A model generated the notes under the pieces. The model searched no databases, was not told where the DNA came from, and worked only from the letters and a program-made list of their open reading frames with translations. From the NCBI RefSeq assembly GCF_024972735.1, contig NZ_CP087723.1, positions 2,418,001-2,482,000 on the forward strand: a stretch of DNA of 64,000 nt, in the 5' to 3' direction. Made by a program: the position numbers and the translations under genes. Source of the stretch: Halalkaliarchaeum sp. AArc-CO. GTDB lineage: Archaea > Halobacteriota > Halobacteria > Halobacteriales > Haloferacaceae. The stretch's first letter is position 1, and each line of letters opens with the position of its first letter. Shown in pieces: positions 17,148 through 24,453 of this stretch.

Positions 17148-18530
17148 TTACGCTCCCAGCGCCGCCCGGAGTGACGGCAAATTGATCTTTTCCATCTGTT
17201 CGACCCAGCCCCAGCCGTTGTCCTGCCAGTCGCTCGTCGTCCCCTCGGCTGGAGTGAGCGGCAGCGCCTCCTCGACGTCGGTGTGTTCGAAGATGACCTC
17301 GACCATCTGCGGAAGTTCCTCGTCGGGATCGTGCGCTTCGAACGGGTCGTACAGAACAGTGTCGATGCTGTGCTCCTCGATGGTATCGATGAGCCGGGAG
17401 ACGTCGTCGAACGACTCCGCCGCGTCGGCAGTCACGCCGACGGGCGTCTGAAGTTCGAAGCCGTACCGCTGTTCGAGATACTGGAAGGAGTCGTGTCCGG
17501 CGAGTACGGCGACGTCGCGATCGGCGTCGTCCATTAGCGCCTCGAACTTGCCGTCGATCTCCCGCAACCGCTCGACGTACGCGGACGCGTTCTCGGCGTA
17601 CTCGTCGGCGTGCTCGGGGTCGATCTCGCCGAGTTCCGCGGCGATCCGTTCGACCACTCGGATCGCGAGCACCGGATCGGTCCAGACGTGGGGATCGTGA
17701 AACTCGCTGGCCCCCTCGGATCCTCCGGCCGTTGACTCCACCACCTCGACGCCTGCTGGTTCCTCGTCGGTGTCGTAGACGAGTTCGCCCTCGTGGTAGA
17801 TCTCGAAGACGACCTCGGTGCGTCCGACGGACCGCCCGTGAAACACGACACGGTCGCCCCGAGATTCGATCTCGACGACGTCTTCCGCCGCGCCGTCGGC
17901 CAGTCGAGCGTCGACCCGATACGGTTCGTCGTCGCCGAGCGGGACGACCCGCCCCTGTTCGTCCTCGATGACGATTCCGATCGGCACGGTAGCGTCGACG
18001 GCCACCTCGGGGACGCCCCCGTGCCAGTGCTCGACGTGCCAGTAGCCGAGTTGCTCGTTCGACCGTCGATCGTAGATGTCGAACTCCTCGAACAGCAGGT
18101 CGTCGGGGGCGTACTCCTGACCGTAGTCGGGTTCAGGCATCGGTTCGGCGTCGAACGGAATCAGATACGGCTCAAGCCCCTCCATCGCGTCGATGACGCG
18201 GACGTCGTCGTAATCACGCTCGAGTTCTCGCGCGACGTCCTGCGCCCAGCTAAATTCGGGCGTATCGAGATAGAGGAAACACTCGGTGCCGGCGATGTCC
18301 CGGACCAGATCCCCGTCTGGACTCCAGCCGTGACCCATCCGACCGATTTCGACCGGGTTTTCGAACGGGAACCGATCGCCGCCGACCTGCTGGGCCCAGT
18401 CCCACAGGGCGAAAAACGACGCGTAGCCCCGGACGTTCTCGTCGACAACGCCGCCAAGGCAGCCGGCCGTGGCTCCCACGGTGGCGACGCCGAGCCCGGA
18501 TTTCAGGACGGATCGGCGCGTGCGTTTCAT
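17148..18530 (-). CDS. znuA: Metal-binding lipoprotein ZnuA-like, system 1, with inserted domain
   Basis: The 460-residue protein is much longer than the usual 300-350. A Tat lipoprotein signal (RRSVLKSGLG..., Cys24) is followed by the ZnuA fold: MGHGWSPD with His67 at the first metal-ligand site, FHDPHVWTDP with His281 at the second, and AGHDSFQYLEQRYG at the third. Residues of about 130-272, where other ZnuA proteins carry a short His-rich loop, form a separate beta-rich insertion. It begins near EFDIYDRRSNEQLGYWHVEH and has HWHGGVPE and HGRS as possible extra metal contacts. CTTTTACC centred near 18556 is a TATA box placed for a leaderless start at 18530. Confidence 0.88.
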   Translation of the reverse strand: MKRTRRSVLKSGLGVATVGATAGCLGGVVDENVRGYASFFALWDWAQQVGGDRFPFENPVEIGRMGHGWSPDGDLVRDIAGTECFLYLDTPEFSWAQDVARELERDYDDVRVIDAMEGLEPYLIPFDAEPMPEPDYGQEYAPDDLLFEEFDIYDRRSNEQLGYWHVEHWHGGVPEVAVDATVPIGIVIEDEQGRVVPLGDDEPYRVDARLADGAAEDVVEIESRGDRVVFHGRSVGRTEVVFEIYHEGELVYDTDEEPAGVEVVESTAGGSEGASEFHDPHVWTDPVLAIRVVERIAAELGEIDPEHADEYAENASAYVERLREIDGKFEALMDDADRDVAVLAGHDSFQYLEQRYGFELQTPVGVTADAAESFDDVSRLIDTIEEHSIDTVLYDPFEAHDPDEELPQMVEVIFEHTDVEEALPLTPAEGTTSDWQDNGWGWVEQMEKINLPSLRAALGA

Positions 18531-18614
18531 ACGATGACGGTACACCCGGATCGGTAAAAGAGTTATTACTTCGAAGTTCTATCTTAATAATCTGGGGGGT
18601 CGAAGGTCGGCGGA
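18531..18614 (-). promoter_or_regulatory. Promoter of the first znu operon
   Basis: Read on the minus strand, AGTAATAACTCTTTTACC places a TATA-like CTTTTACC 26 nt before the ATG at 18530. This fits a leaderless mRNA. The adjoining AGTAATAAC resembles the AGTAAC half-sites in front of the His/Asp-rich gene, which may point to a shared regulator. Confidence 0.45.
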
Positions 18615-19541
18615 CTAGCTGGGGGTGACGCGAAGCGTGACTTTGCCGTCGTGCGGTTCTGCGACGACATACGCGTCGATGTCGTTGCACTCCTCGACGC
18701 CGTGTTCCTCGTGGTGGAAGTGACCGTCCACGACCTCCACGGTGCCGTACTGTGTGAAGAACCCGAAGCGGGAGCCGTTTTCGTGGTCGTCGTGATCGTG
18801 GTCGTCGTCGTGATCGTCCTCGTGGTCGTCGTGGTCGTCCTCGTGGTCGTCGTCGTGGTCGTCGTGATCGTCGTCGTGGTCGTGGTCGTCGTCGTGGTCG
18901 TCGTCGTGGTCGTCGTGTTCGTCGTCGTGGTCGTCGTGATCTTCGTCGTGGTCGTCGTGTTCGTCGTCGTGGTCGTCGTCGTGGTCGTGGTCGTCGTCGT
19001 GGTCGTGGTCGTCGTCGTGGTCGTGGTCGTCGTCGTGGTTATCACCAACTTCGAACACGACGTATGCACCGTCGTCTTCGACCGTGACGTCGAAAGGCTG
19101 GTGAGTCGTACGGATTACGGGAGCCTCGTCCCCTGATGAGCCTCCTGCGATCGATTCGGGTTCGTCGAACTGCATGTGACCGCACGCGTGTTCGATGGCG
19201 TGGTCGTCGAGGCCTTCGTCGTCGTGATCGTGGTCGTCGTCGTGGTCGTCGTGATCGTCGTCGTGATCGTGGTCGTCGTCCTCGTGATCGTCGTCGTGAT
19301 CATCGTCGTGGTCGTCGTCCTCGTGATCGTCGTCGTGATCATCTTCTGAACCACTACGCCCGACGCCCTCGACGAGAAGCCGTACCGAGTGACTCTCCGA
19401 TTCCGGCGTCGGTTCGGGCGTCTCTTCTGGTTCGGGCGTTCCGTCGGTATCGCCCGGGACGTCCCCGGCGCAACCGGCGAGCGTCCCCGCAGCGACGACA
19501 CCCAGACCGGACGTTACGAACGTTCTCCGTGATCGCTCCAT
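18615..19541 (-). CDS. Secreted lipoprotein with long His/Asp repeat tracts (candidate zinc buffer)
   Basis: The 308-residue protein has a Tat lipoprotein signal (SRRTFVTSGLG, lipobox Cys24) and a Pro/Glu/Thr-rich spacer. Two tracts made almost only of His, Asp and Glu follow (about 67-114 and 168-254), with HDD and HDDDHD units. The tracts flank two short ordinary segments: HACGHMQFDEPES...IRTTHQPFDVTVEDDGAYVVFEVG, and a C-terminal GSRFGFFTQYGTVEVVDGHFHHEEHGVEEC. His tracts bind Zn(II) or Ni(II). Its place between two znu operons supports a role in capturing or buffering zinc outside the membrane. I do not recognise a named family. The repeated codons make the DNA a long low-complexity stretch, prone to slippage. 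Confidence 0.85.
   Translation of the reverse strand: MERSRRTFVTSGLGVVAAGTLAGCAGDVPGDTDGTPEPEETPEPTPESESHSVRLLVEGVGRSGSEDDHDDDHEDDDHDDDHDDDHEDDDHDHDDDHDDHDDDHDHDDEGLDDHAIEHACGHMQFDEPESIAGGSSGDEAPVIRTTHQPFDVTVEDDGAYVVFEVGDNHDDDHDHDDDHDHDDDHDHDDDHDDEHDDHDEDHDDHDDEHDDHDDDHDDDHDHDDDHDDHDDDHEDDHDDHEDDHDDDHDHDDHENGSRFGFFTQYGTVEVVDGHFHHEEHGVEECNDIDAYVVAEPHDGKVTLRVTPS
18783..19038. repeat. Low-complexity His/Asp codon repeat, long tract
   Basis: Near-perfect reiterations of CGTCGTGGT, CGTCGTGAT and similar 6- to 9-bp units encode the second His/Asp tract. A shorter tract of the same type spans about 19207-19345. Such DNA can expand or contract by replication slippage, so length may vary between strains and assemblies. 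Confidence 0.85.
19207..19345. repeat. Low-complexity His/Asp codon repeat, short tract
   Basis: Same codon pattern as the longer tract, encoding residues of about 67-112 of the lipoprotein. It is separated from the long tract by about 170 bp of ordinary sequence. Confidence 0.8.
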
Positions 19542-19716
19542 ACCACGGCCAGGGAATTGTTACTCAAAAGTGTTACTATAGTACTGTGCTAATTTAATAA
19601 ATAGAGCTAATTCTGTGAGGTTGTTAATAATACGACGACGTGCCAGCTGAAGAGAAATCGGAACTGCACGGAACCGGTCGGTGAACACGGAAACTGGAAA
19701 ACTGGGGGCGGACGTC
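19542..19716 (-). promoter_or_regulatory. Promoter of the His/Asp-rich lipoprotein gene
   Basis: On the minus strand, CTTTTGAG at 19563-19570 is 26 nt before the ATG at 19541, so the mRNA is probably leaderless. GTTACT occurs twice on the plus strand, at 19559-19564 and 19572-19577, bracketing this TATA box 13 bp apart. This is a natural place for a repressor that blocks TBP. The rest of the spacer, up to the end of the second znuB, shows nothing else. Confidence 0.45.
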
Positions 19717-20706
19717 TCAATCTGCCGTTTGCTCGTCACCGATCGAGTGTGGCTCCCCGGCGTCCGCCCAGTTCGACTGGAGCTTCCCGAACAGCACGGC
19801 GACGACGTAGATGGCGACGGCGACGAGCACGATCGTCCCGCCGGCGGTCGCCTCGTAATGAAACGACAGCGTGATGCCCACGAGTACGGCCAGTTCGGCG
19901 AGGATCACCGACGCGAGCAGCGCCTCCTGGAAACTCCGTGCGAGCTGGGCAGCACCCGCAACCGGGACGACGAGCATCGCCGCGACGAGGATCACCCCCA
20001 TGATCTGCATCGCACCGACGACGACCATCGCGGTGAGCATCACCATGATTCGGTTGTACCAGCGGACGTTGATTCCGGCGACCCTGGCTGCCGTCTCGTC
20101 GAACGTGACGTACAACAACTGCTTGTACGTGACACCGACCACGAGAGCGATTATCGAGAACAGTCCGATCAGGAGGATCGCGTTCTGGTTCGTCACCGTC
20201 GAGAGGTTCCCGAACAGATACTGGTTGACGCCGACTGCGAGGCCGCCGGCGTTGATACTTATCAGGACCGCCCCCAGGGCGAACCCCGTCGAAAGCACGA
20301 TCGCCATCGACACGTCGTTGTAGGCGTCGGTCACCTCCGAGATGAGTTCGATCGCCAGTGCGGCGACCATGGCGACGACCACGGCCGTGAGATACGGCGA
20401 GACGCCGGTTCCGAGGACCGCGTTGACGAACAGCCCGACCGCCACGCCCGCGAACGCGGTGTGTGCGAGCGCGTCGCCGATGAGCGCGAGCTGTCTGTGG
20501 ACGAGAAACGTTCCGATCAGGGGGGCCATCACCGCGATCAGGATCCCCACCAGGAACGCCCGGTGCATGAACCCGTACTCGAGCATCGCGATCCCGAAGT
20601 GGTCGGCGAGAAACAGCATGAGATCGCTCCACCGGTCGAGCACCCACAGCATCGCGTCGTACGGCGCCGCGAGTGCCCTCGACACGAGGAGGGAACCGGA
20701 ATTCAC
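19717..20706 (-). CDS. znuB: Zinc/manganese-type ABC transporter permease, system 2
   Basis: The 329-residue protein shares family segments with system 1, such as GTFLVHRQLALIGDALAHTAFAG, VTFDETAARVAGINVRWYN and VVVVGAMQIMGVILVAAMLVVPVAGAA. It lacks the repeat-bearing N-terminal extension of the first copy. The start overlaps the znuC stop as ATGA. The two systems look like paralogues from an old duplication, with permeases alike throughout and binding proteins that differ strongly. Confidence 0.93.
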   Translation of the reverse strand: MNSGSLLVSRALAAPYDAMLWVLDRWSDLMLFLADHFGIAMLEYGFMHRAFLVGILIAVMAPLIGTFLVHRQLALIGDALAHTAFAGVAVGLFVNAVLGTGVSPYLTAVVVAMVAALAIELISEVTDAYNDVSMAIVLSTGFALGAVLISINAGGLAVGVNQYLFGNLSTVTNQNAILLIGLFSIIALVVGVTYKQLLYVTFDETAARVAGINVRWYNRIMVMLTAMVVVGAMQIMGVILVAAMLVVPVAGAAQLARSFQEALLASVILAELAVLVGITLSFHYEATAGGTIVLVAVAIYVVAVLFGKLQSNWADAGEPHSIGDEQTAD

Positions 20707-21446
20707 GCGACGGTCACCCCGTCGTCTCGGCGAACGTTAGTTCCGAATGCCCGATCCAGCGCGTCGCTTTCGGCGAACTCGACCGGCGGGCCGTCGAAGT
20801 ACAGTTCGCGGTTGAGACACAGGACCCGTTCGGTGTGTTCGAGGACGGCCCCGATGTCGTGTTCGACGAGTAGGATCGTCATGCCCTCGTCGTTGAGGTC
20901 GCTCAGGAGATCGAAGAACGCGTCGACCGACTCGGCGTCGACGCCGACCGTCGGCTCGTCGAGGACGAGGAGGTCGGCCTCGCCGGCCAGCGCCCGGGCG
21001 ATGTACGCACGCTGGCGCTGCCCGCCCGACAGTTTCGTGATGCGCCTGTCGGCGAGGTGCTCGATCCCGACCGTCCGAAGCGCCTTCCGGGTGAGTTCCC
21101 TATCTTTTGCACCCACCCGTCCGAAGCCAGTGTGTGGGAACCGCCCCATGAGGACCACCTCGGCGACGGTGATCGGCATCTGTTTCGTGTTTTCGGTGAC
21201 GTCCTGGGCGACGTAACCGACGCGCTCCCGTTCGACGAACTCCCGGGCGGGGTGACCGAACAGACGAACGCTCCCCTCATCGGGGTTGTGGAGTCCGAGA
21301 ATCAACTGGAGGAGCGTGCTCTTTCCGGACCCGTTGGGGCCGATGATCCCGACGTACTCGCCGGGATCGACATGAAACGAAATGTCCGTTACGACTGGGC
21401 TGGCTGTGTATCCAAAGGAGACGTTTTCGACGGCGATGAGTGACAT
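20703..21446 (-). CDS. znuC: Zinc/manganese-type ABC transporter ATPase, system 2
   Basis: The 247-residue ATPase has Walker A GPNGSGKST, signature LSGGQRQRAYIARA, Walker B DLLVLDEPTVGVDAES and H-loop VEHDIGA. It has the same length as the system 1 ATPase. The frame is open far upstream, but MSLIAVENVSFGY at 21446 is the normal ABC beginning and follows the znuA stop by 32 nt. Confidence 0.93.
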   Translation of the reverse strand: MSLIAVENVSFGYTASPVVTDISFHVDPGEYVGIIGPNGSGKSTLLQLILGLHNPDEGSVRLFGHPAREFVERERVGYVAQDVTENTKQMPITVAEVVLMGRFPHTGFGRVGAKDRELTRKALRTVGIEHLADRRITKLSGGQRQRAYIARALAGEADLLVLDEPTVGVDAESVDAFFDLLSDLNDEGMTILLVEHDIGAVLEHTERVLCLNRELYFDGPPVEFAESDALDRAFGTNVRRDDGVTVA

Positions 21447-21478
21447 GAGTGGGGTGAAGCTGTCAGTTGGGATGGGCC

Positions 21479-22546
21479 CTAGTCGAAGTTCCGCCACTCC
21501 TCGTCGAACTCGGGTGCCGGATCGCCCGCGTCGAGAACGATCTCGAACGTCTTCATGTTGATCTCCCGGGCGATATCGAAGTAGCCCCAGCCGCGATCGA
21601 CCCACTCCTCGGTGGTTCCGGCGTACGGCGTGACGGGGTAGTACGCTTCGACGCCGGTTTCTTCGCGGAGCTGTCGTGCTGGACGCCGGGACTCGAAGAT
21701 CGCCGCACCGATGTGACGAATGTCGTGTTCGGCGATCGTATCCTCTGCGCGCTGCATGTCGGCCGGTCGGACGTCGTCTTCCGCCGCCAGGTTCGAAACG
21801 AGCGGCTGGATCGTCGCCCCGTAGCGCCGTCCGACGTATTCGAACGCGTTGTGAGCCGCGAGGAAAACCACCTCGCGCTCGGCTCGTTCGAAGATCTCCT
21901 CCCATTCGGCGTGGAGTGTGTCGAGTTCGTCGGTGATTGCGGCCGCGTTCTCGAGAAACGTGTCTTCGTGCTCCGGAACGATCTCGGCGAAGCCGGTAGC
22001 GATGTTGTCGACGGACTCTTTCGCCCGCAGGGGGTCCAGCCAGAAGTGTGGATCCTTCCCGCTGTCGACCTGCTCGTCGTCCTCGACCGTATCCGCGAGA
22101 TCGATCAGGTCGATCCCCTCACGGGCGTTGATCATCTGCGTGTCCGCACCGTCGTCCCGGACGGTCTGTATCGCCCGATCCGCCCACGGCTGAAAGTCCG
22201 GACCGACGTTGACGAACACGTCCGCGTCGATGATGTCCCGCGTTATCGAGGGATCCGGATCCCAGCCGTGACCGTGGAGGCCCGTCGGAACGAGGTTGTC
22301 GACCCGAACCGGCGTTCCGTCCGCAATCTTCCGCGCGAAATCGTAGAACGTGAAAAACGACGCGACTGCCACGTACTGGTCTCCGTCGGACCCGTCGTCG
22401 GCGTCGGCAGACTGGTTCCCACCGTCCGGCGATCCGGCCCCCAGACAACCCGCTATGCCGGAAGCGAGCCCCCCCGCTGCCAGGCCGGCAAACTGTCGTC
22501 GCGAGACAGGATGCGAACTGTTCGGTTCAGAATGTTGCTCTCTCAT
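21479..22546 (-). CDS. znuA: Metal-binding lipoprotein ZnuA, system 2
   Basis: The 355-residue protein has a Tat lipoprotein signal (SRRQFAGLAAGGL..., Cys34). After a short acidic spacer comes the ZnuA fold: GLHGHGWDPD with His91/His93, GKDPHFWLDP with His167, and AAHNAFEYVGRRYG with the third His. It has normal length and a short acidic loop (DTVEDDEQVDSG) where other members carry a His-rich loop. It is the first gene of the second operon. It binds Zn(II) or Mn(II) outside the membrane and delivers it to the permease. Confidence 0.92.
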   Translation of the reverse strand: MREQHSEPNSSHPVSRRQFAGLAAGGLASGIAGCLGAGSPDGGNQSADADDGSDGDQYVAVASFFTFYDFARKIADGTPVRVDNLVPTGLHGHGWDPDPSITRDIIDADVFVNVGPDFQPWADRAIQTVRDDGADTQMINAREGIDLIDLADTVEDDEQVDSGKDPHFWLDPLRAKESVDNIATGFAEIVPEHEDTFLENAAAITDELDTLHAEWEEIFERAEREVVFLAAHNAFEYVGRRYGATIQPLVSNLAAEDDVRPADMQRAEDTIAEHDIRHIGAAIFESRRPARQLREETGVEAYYPVTPYAGTTEEWVDRGWGYFDIAREINMKTFEIVLDAGDPAPEFDEEWRNFD

Positions 22547-23012
22547 TATCCGTCGTTAGGAGGACACACTATTTTAGTTTTTTGTATCAAAGAATAATAT
22601 TAGACTTATCTAAATCACAGTGCGACAGGCTGGTTCCGTGCCCTCGCAGCGGTAATAGGTCTGTAGAGTACCCGAGTGCCACGGAAACCGCGTCAATTTT
22701 TGGAGTCGGCTTGTTAGGTGATGCCGGATGGGGAACAGCGTCCACACACGAAGTCCCGTTCGGCGAGCCCCACGAGTGCTCCCGTCACTGCTCGCCACGC
22801 CGATGGCCGTCCTCCTTTCAGCGTCGCTCGTGTTCGGACCCACGACAGTTACCGACGACCTCCCCGTGGATCCAATCAGTCCGGATGTGGGTTGTCGTCT
22901 AACCTCCGCAGATCAAGAGATACAATAGAAAGTTCGGTAGACAATTTTGAATTAGCCTATTCCAAGATAGTCTATTCGGAAGTATTATTCCATGTCACGG
23001 TGGAGTGGGCGT
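22547..23012. promoter_or_regulatory. Divergent spacer between znuA system 2 and the ATPase gene
   Basis: About 465 bases. The left 70 bases are AT-rich (ATTTTAGTTTTTTGTATC around 22571-22588) and hold the znuA promoter on the minus strand. AGTATTATTCC at 22981-22991 is the likely TATA box for the gene at 23013. The middle (about 22620-22900) is ordinary GC-rich DNA. It has short open frames on both strands, but none has a recognisable product or start signal, so I see no supported gene there. Confidence 0.45.
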
Positions 23013-24395
23013 ATGGACCACTTCGTGAATCGAGAAGATGAACTCGCTCGGCTACACGGATGCTACGAGTCCGATGACGCAGAGATGGTCGTCGTTTTCG
23101 GTCGCCGACGCCTCGGGAAGACACAGCTCGTCCAGCACTCGCTCTCCGACTGTGACGACGTAGTCGTCTATCAGGCCACGGAGACCACCTCCCAAATACA
23201 GCTTGACGAGTTCGTCGATGTCGCCTCCGAAAACTTCCCCAGCATCACGCAGATCAAACAGAACTGGGAAGCGCTACTCGGATATCTGGGGGATCAGGAC
23301 GGAATCGTAGTCCTTGACGAATTCCCCTACCTCATCGACGCCGACGAGAGCCTTCCGTCCGTCATTCAGCGACTATGGGACCAGCGGCTCCAGAACACCT
23401 CGGGAACGCTGGTTCTGATCGGGTCATCGATCAGTATGATGGAAGAAGCGACGCTTCTCGGGAACAGTCCCTTATACGGACGATTCACGGAACGACTTGA
23501 CCTCCGACCCCTCAACTTCGCTGCTGCACAGGAGTTCGTCCCGGACGAGTATTCGCCCGAAGAGCGGATCTTCACCTGGGGAATCTTCGGTGGCGTTCCG
23601 TACTATCTCGATGGCGTCGATCTCGGACGGGACCTCGGAACGGTTCTGGCCGAGGAAGTCCTCTCCCAGAAGGGATATCTACACAACGAACCGGAGTACG
23701 TGCTCCGCACCGAACTCACAGATCCGAACCGGTATTTTGCGATCCTCACTGCCATCGCTGCTGGAAAGACGACGTCGAACGAGATCGCTCAAGCGATAGG
23801 AATCGATGGGAAGCAGATATCGACGTACACACAGAAGTTGGAGCGTCTGCGGCTCATCGAGCGGGAGGTCCCGATCACCGAAGAGAAAGCAAAGTCGCGC
23901 CGCGGGCGCTATCGAATCCTCGATCCGCTGTTCCGGTTCTGGTTCCGTTTCGTCTACGGCAAGGAAGATCGATACGAACGACTCGGAGCAAATGCCTACG
24001 ACGCAGTCATTGAGCCGGAACTTCCAGATTTCGTGAGTCACGAATTCGAGGGGCTCTGCCAAGACGCACTCCCAGGGCTCTACCCCGCAGAGACGTTCCT
24101 CGATATCGGTCGCTGGTGGTATAAGGAACACGAGGTTGACGTCGTCGGATTCACCACGGACGGAACGATGGTTGCGGGCGAATGCAAGTTCACGAACGCA
24201 CCGCTTGACTACGGAGCTCTCGCCTCGCTCGAAGACCATGCCGCCGAGATTCGATGGACGCCGGACACCGATGAGAGAAACACCAAGTACGCCTTATTCA
24301 CCCGAAATGGTGCGACACAGTCCGTTCAGGAAGCCGTGTCCGAGCGCGATGACCTACAACTGTTCGAGCTTGGAGATATTACGGAACACGCGTGA
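23013..24395 (+). CDS. Archaeal AAA ATPase with DUF234 nuclease-like C-terminus
   Basis: The 460-residue protein starts FVNREDELARL, as in the archaeal ATPase family (COG1672). It has a Walker A variant GRRRLGKTQ and Walker B GIVVLDEFPYL. A winged-helix part (about 250-300, NEIAQAIGIDGKQISTYTQKLERLRLI) leads to a DUF234-type end with E-H-E-V-D-V-V...G-E-C-K-F, the pattern of a PD-(D/E)XK nuclease core. An upstream ATG at 22992 is possible, but the TATA box spacing favours 23013. Its cellular role is unknown for the family. It stands alone between metal transport and ribosomal genes, and may have been inserted by transfer. Confidence 0.82.
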   Translation: MDHFVNREDELARLHGCYESDDAEMVVVFGRRRLGKTQLVQHSLSDCDDVVVYQATETTSQIQLDEFVDVASENFPSITQIKQNWEALLGYLGDQDGIVVLDEFPYLIDADESLPSVIQRLWDQRLQNTSGTLVLIGSSISMMEEATLLGNSPLYGRFTERLDLRPLNFAAAQEFVPDEYSPEERIFTWGIFGGVPYYLDGVDLGRDLGTVLAEEVLSQKGYLHNEPEYVLRTELTDPNRYFAILTAIAAGKTTSNEIAQAIGIDGKQISTYTQKLERLRLIEREVPITEEKAKSRRGRYRILDPLFRFWFRFVYGKEDRYERLGANAYDAVIEPELPDFVSHEFEGLCQDALPGLYPAETFLDIGRWWYKEHEVDVVGFTTDGTMVAGECKFTNAPLDYGALASLEDHAAEIRWTPDTDERNTKYALFTRNGATQSVQEAVSERDDLQLFELGDITEHA

Positions 24396-24421
24396 ATTCG
24401 ATAAAATTAGCGTAAGAACCC

Positions 24422-24445
24422 CTAGAACGCTCGTTTACGTTCTAG
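24422..24445 (-). terminator. Stem-loop between convergent genes, end of ribosomal-secY operon
   Basis: CTAGAACG (24422-24429) and CGTTCTAG (24438-24445) are perfect 8-bp arms around an 8-nt loop. The structure is just beyond the secY stop, within the 58-bp gap to the convergent ATPase gene. On the minus strand it is followed by a T-rich AATTTTATCG, so it may end both transcripts. Confidence 0.6.
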
Positions 24446-24453
24446 AGTTGTTC

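Noticed and set aside
18651-19136. Plus-strand frame encoding long Val runs
   Set aside because: It is the complement of the His/Asp repeat tract (His-Asp codons read backwards give Val), and the minus-strand protein has a proper lipoprotein signal.
18783-19345. Possible CRISPR array from the regular repeats
   Set aside because: The units are 6-9 bp codon repeats without unique spacers and lie inside a coding region.
22610-22930. Short frames on both strands in the spacer before the ATPase gene
   Set aside because: No conserved motif, start signal or sensible composition; treated as spacer.
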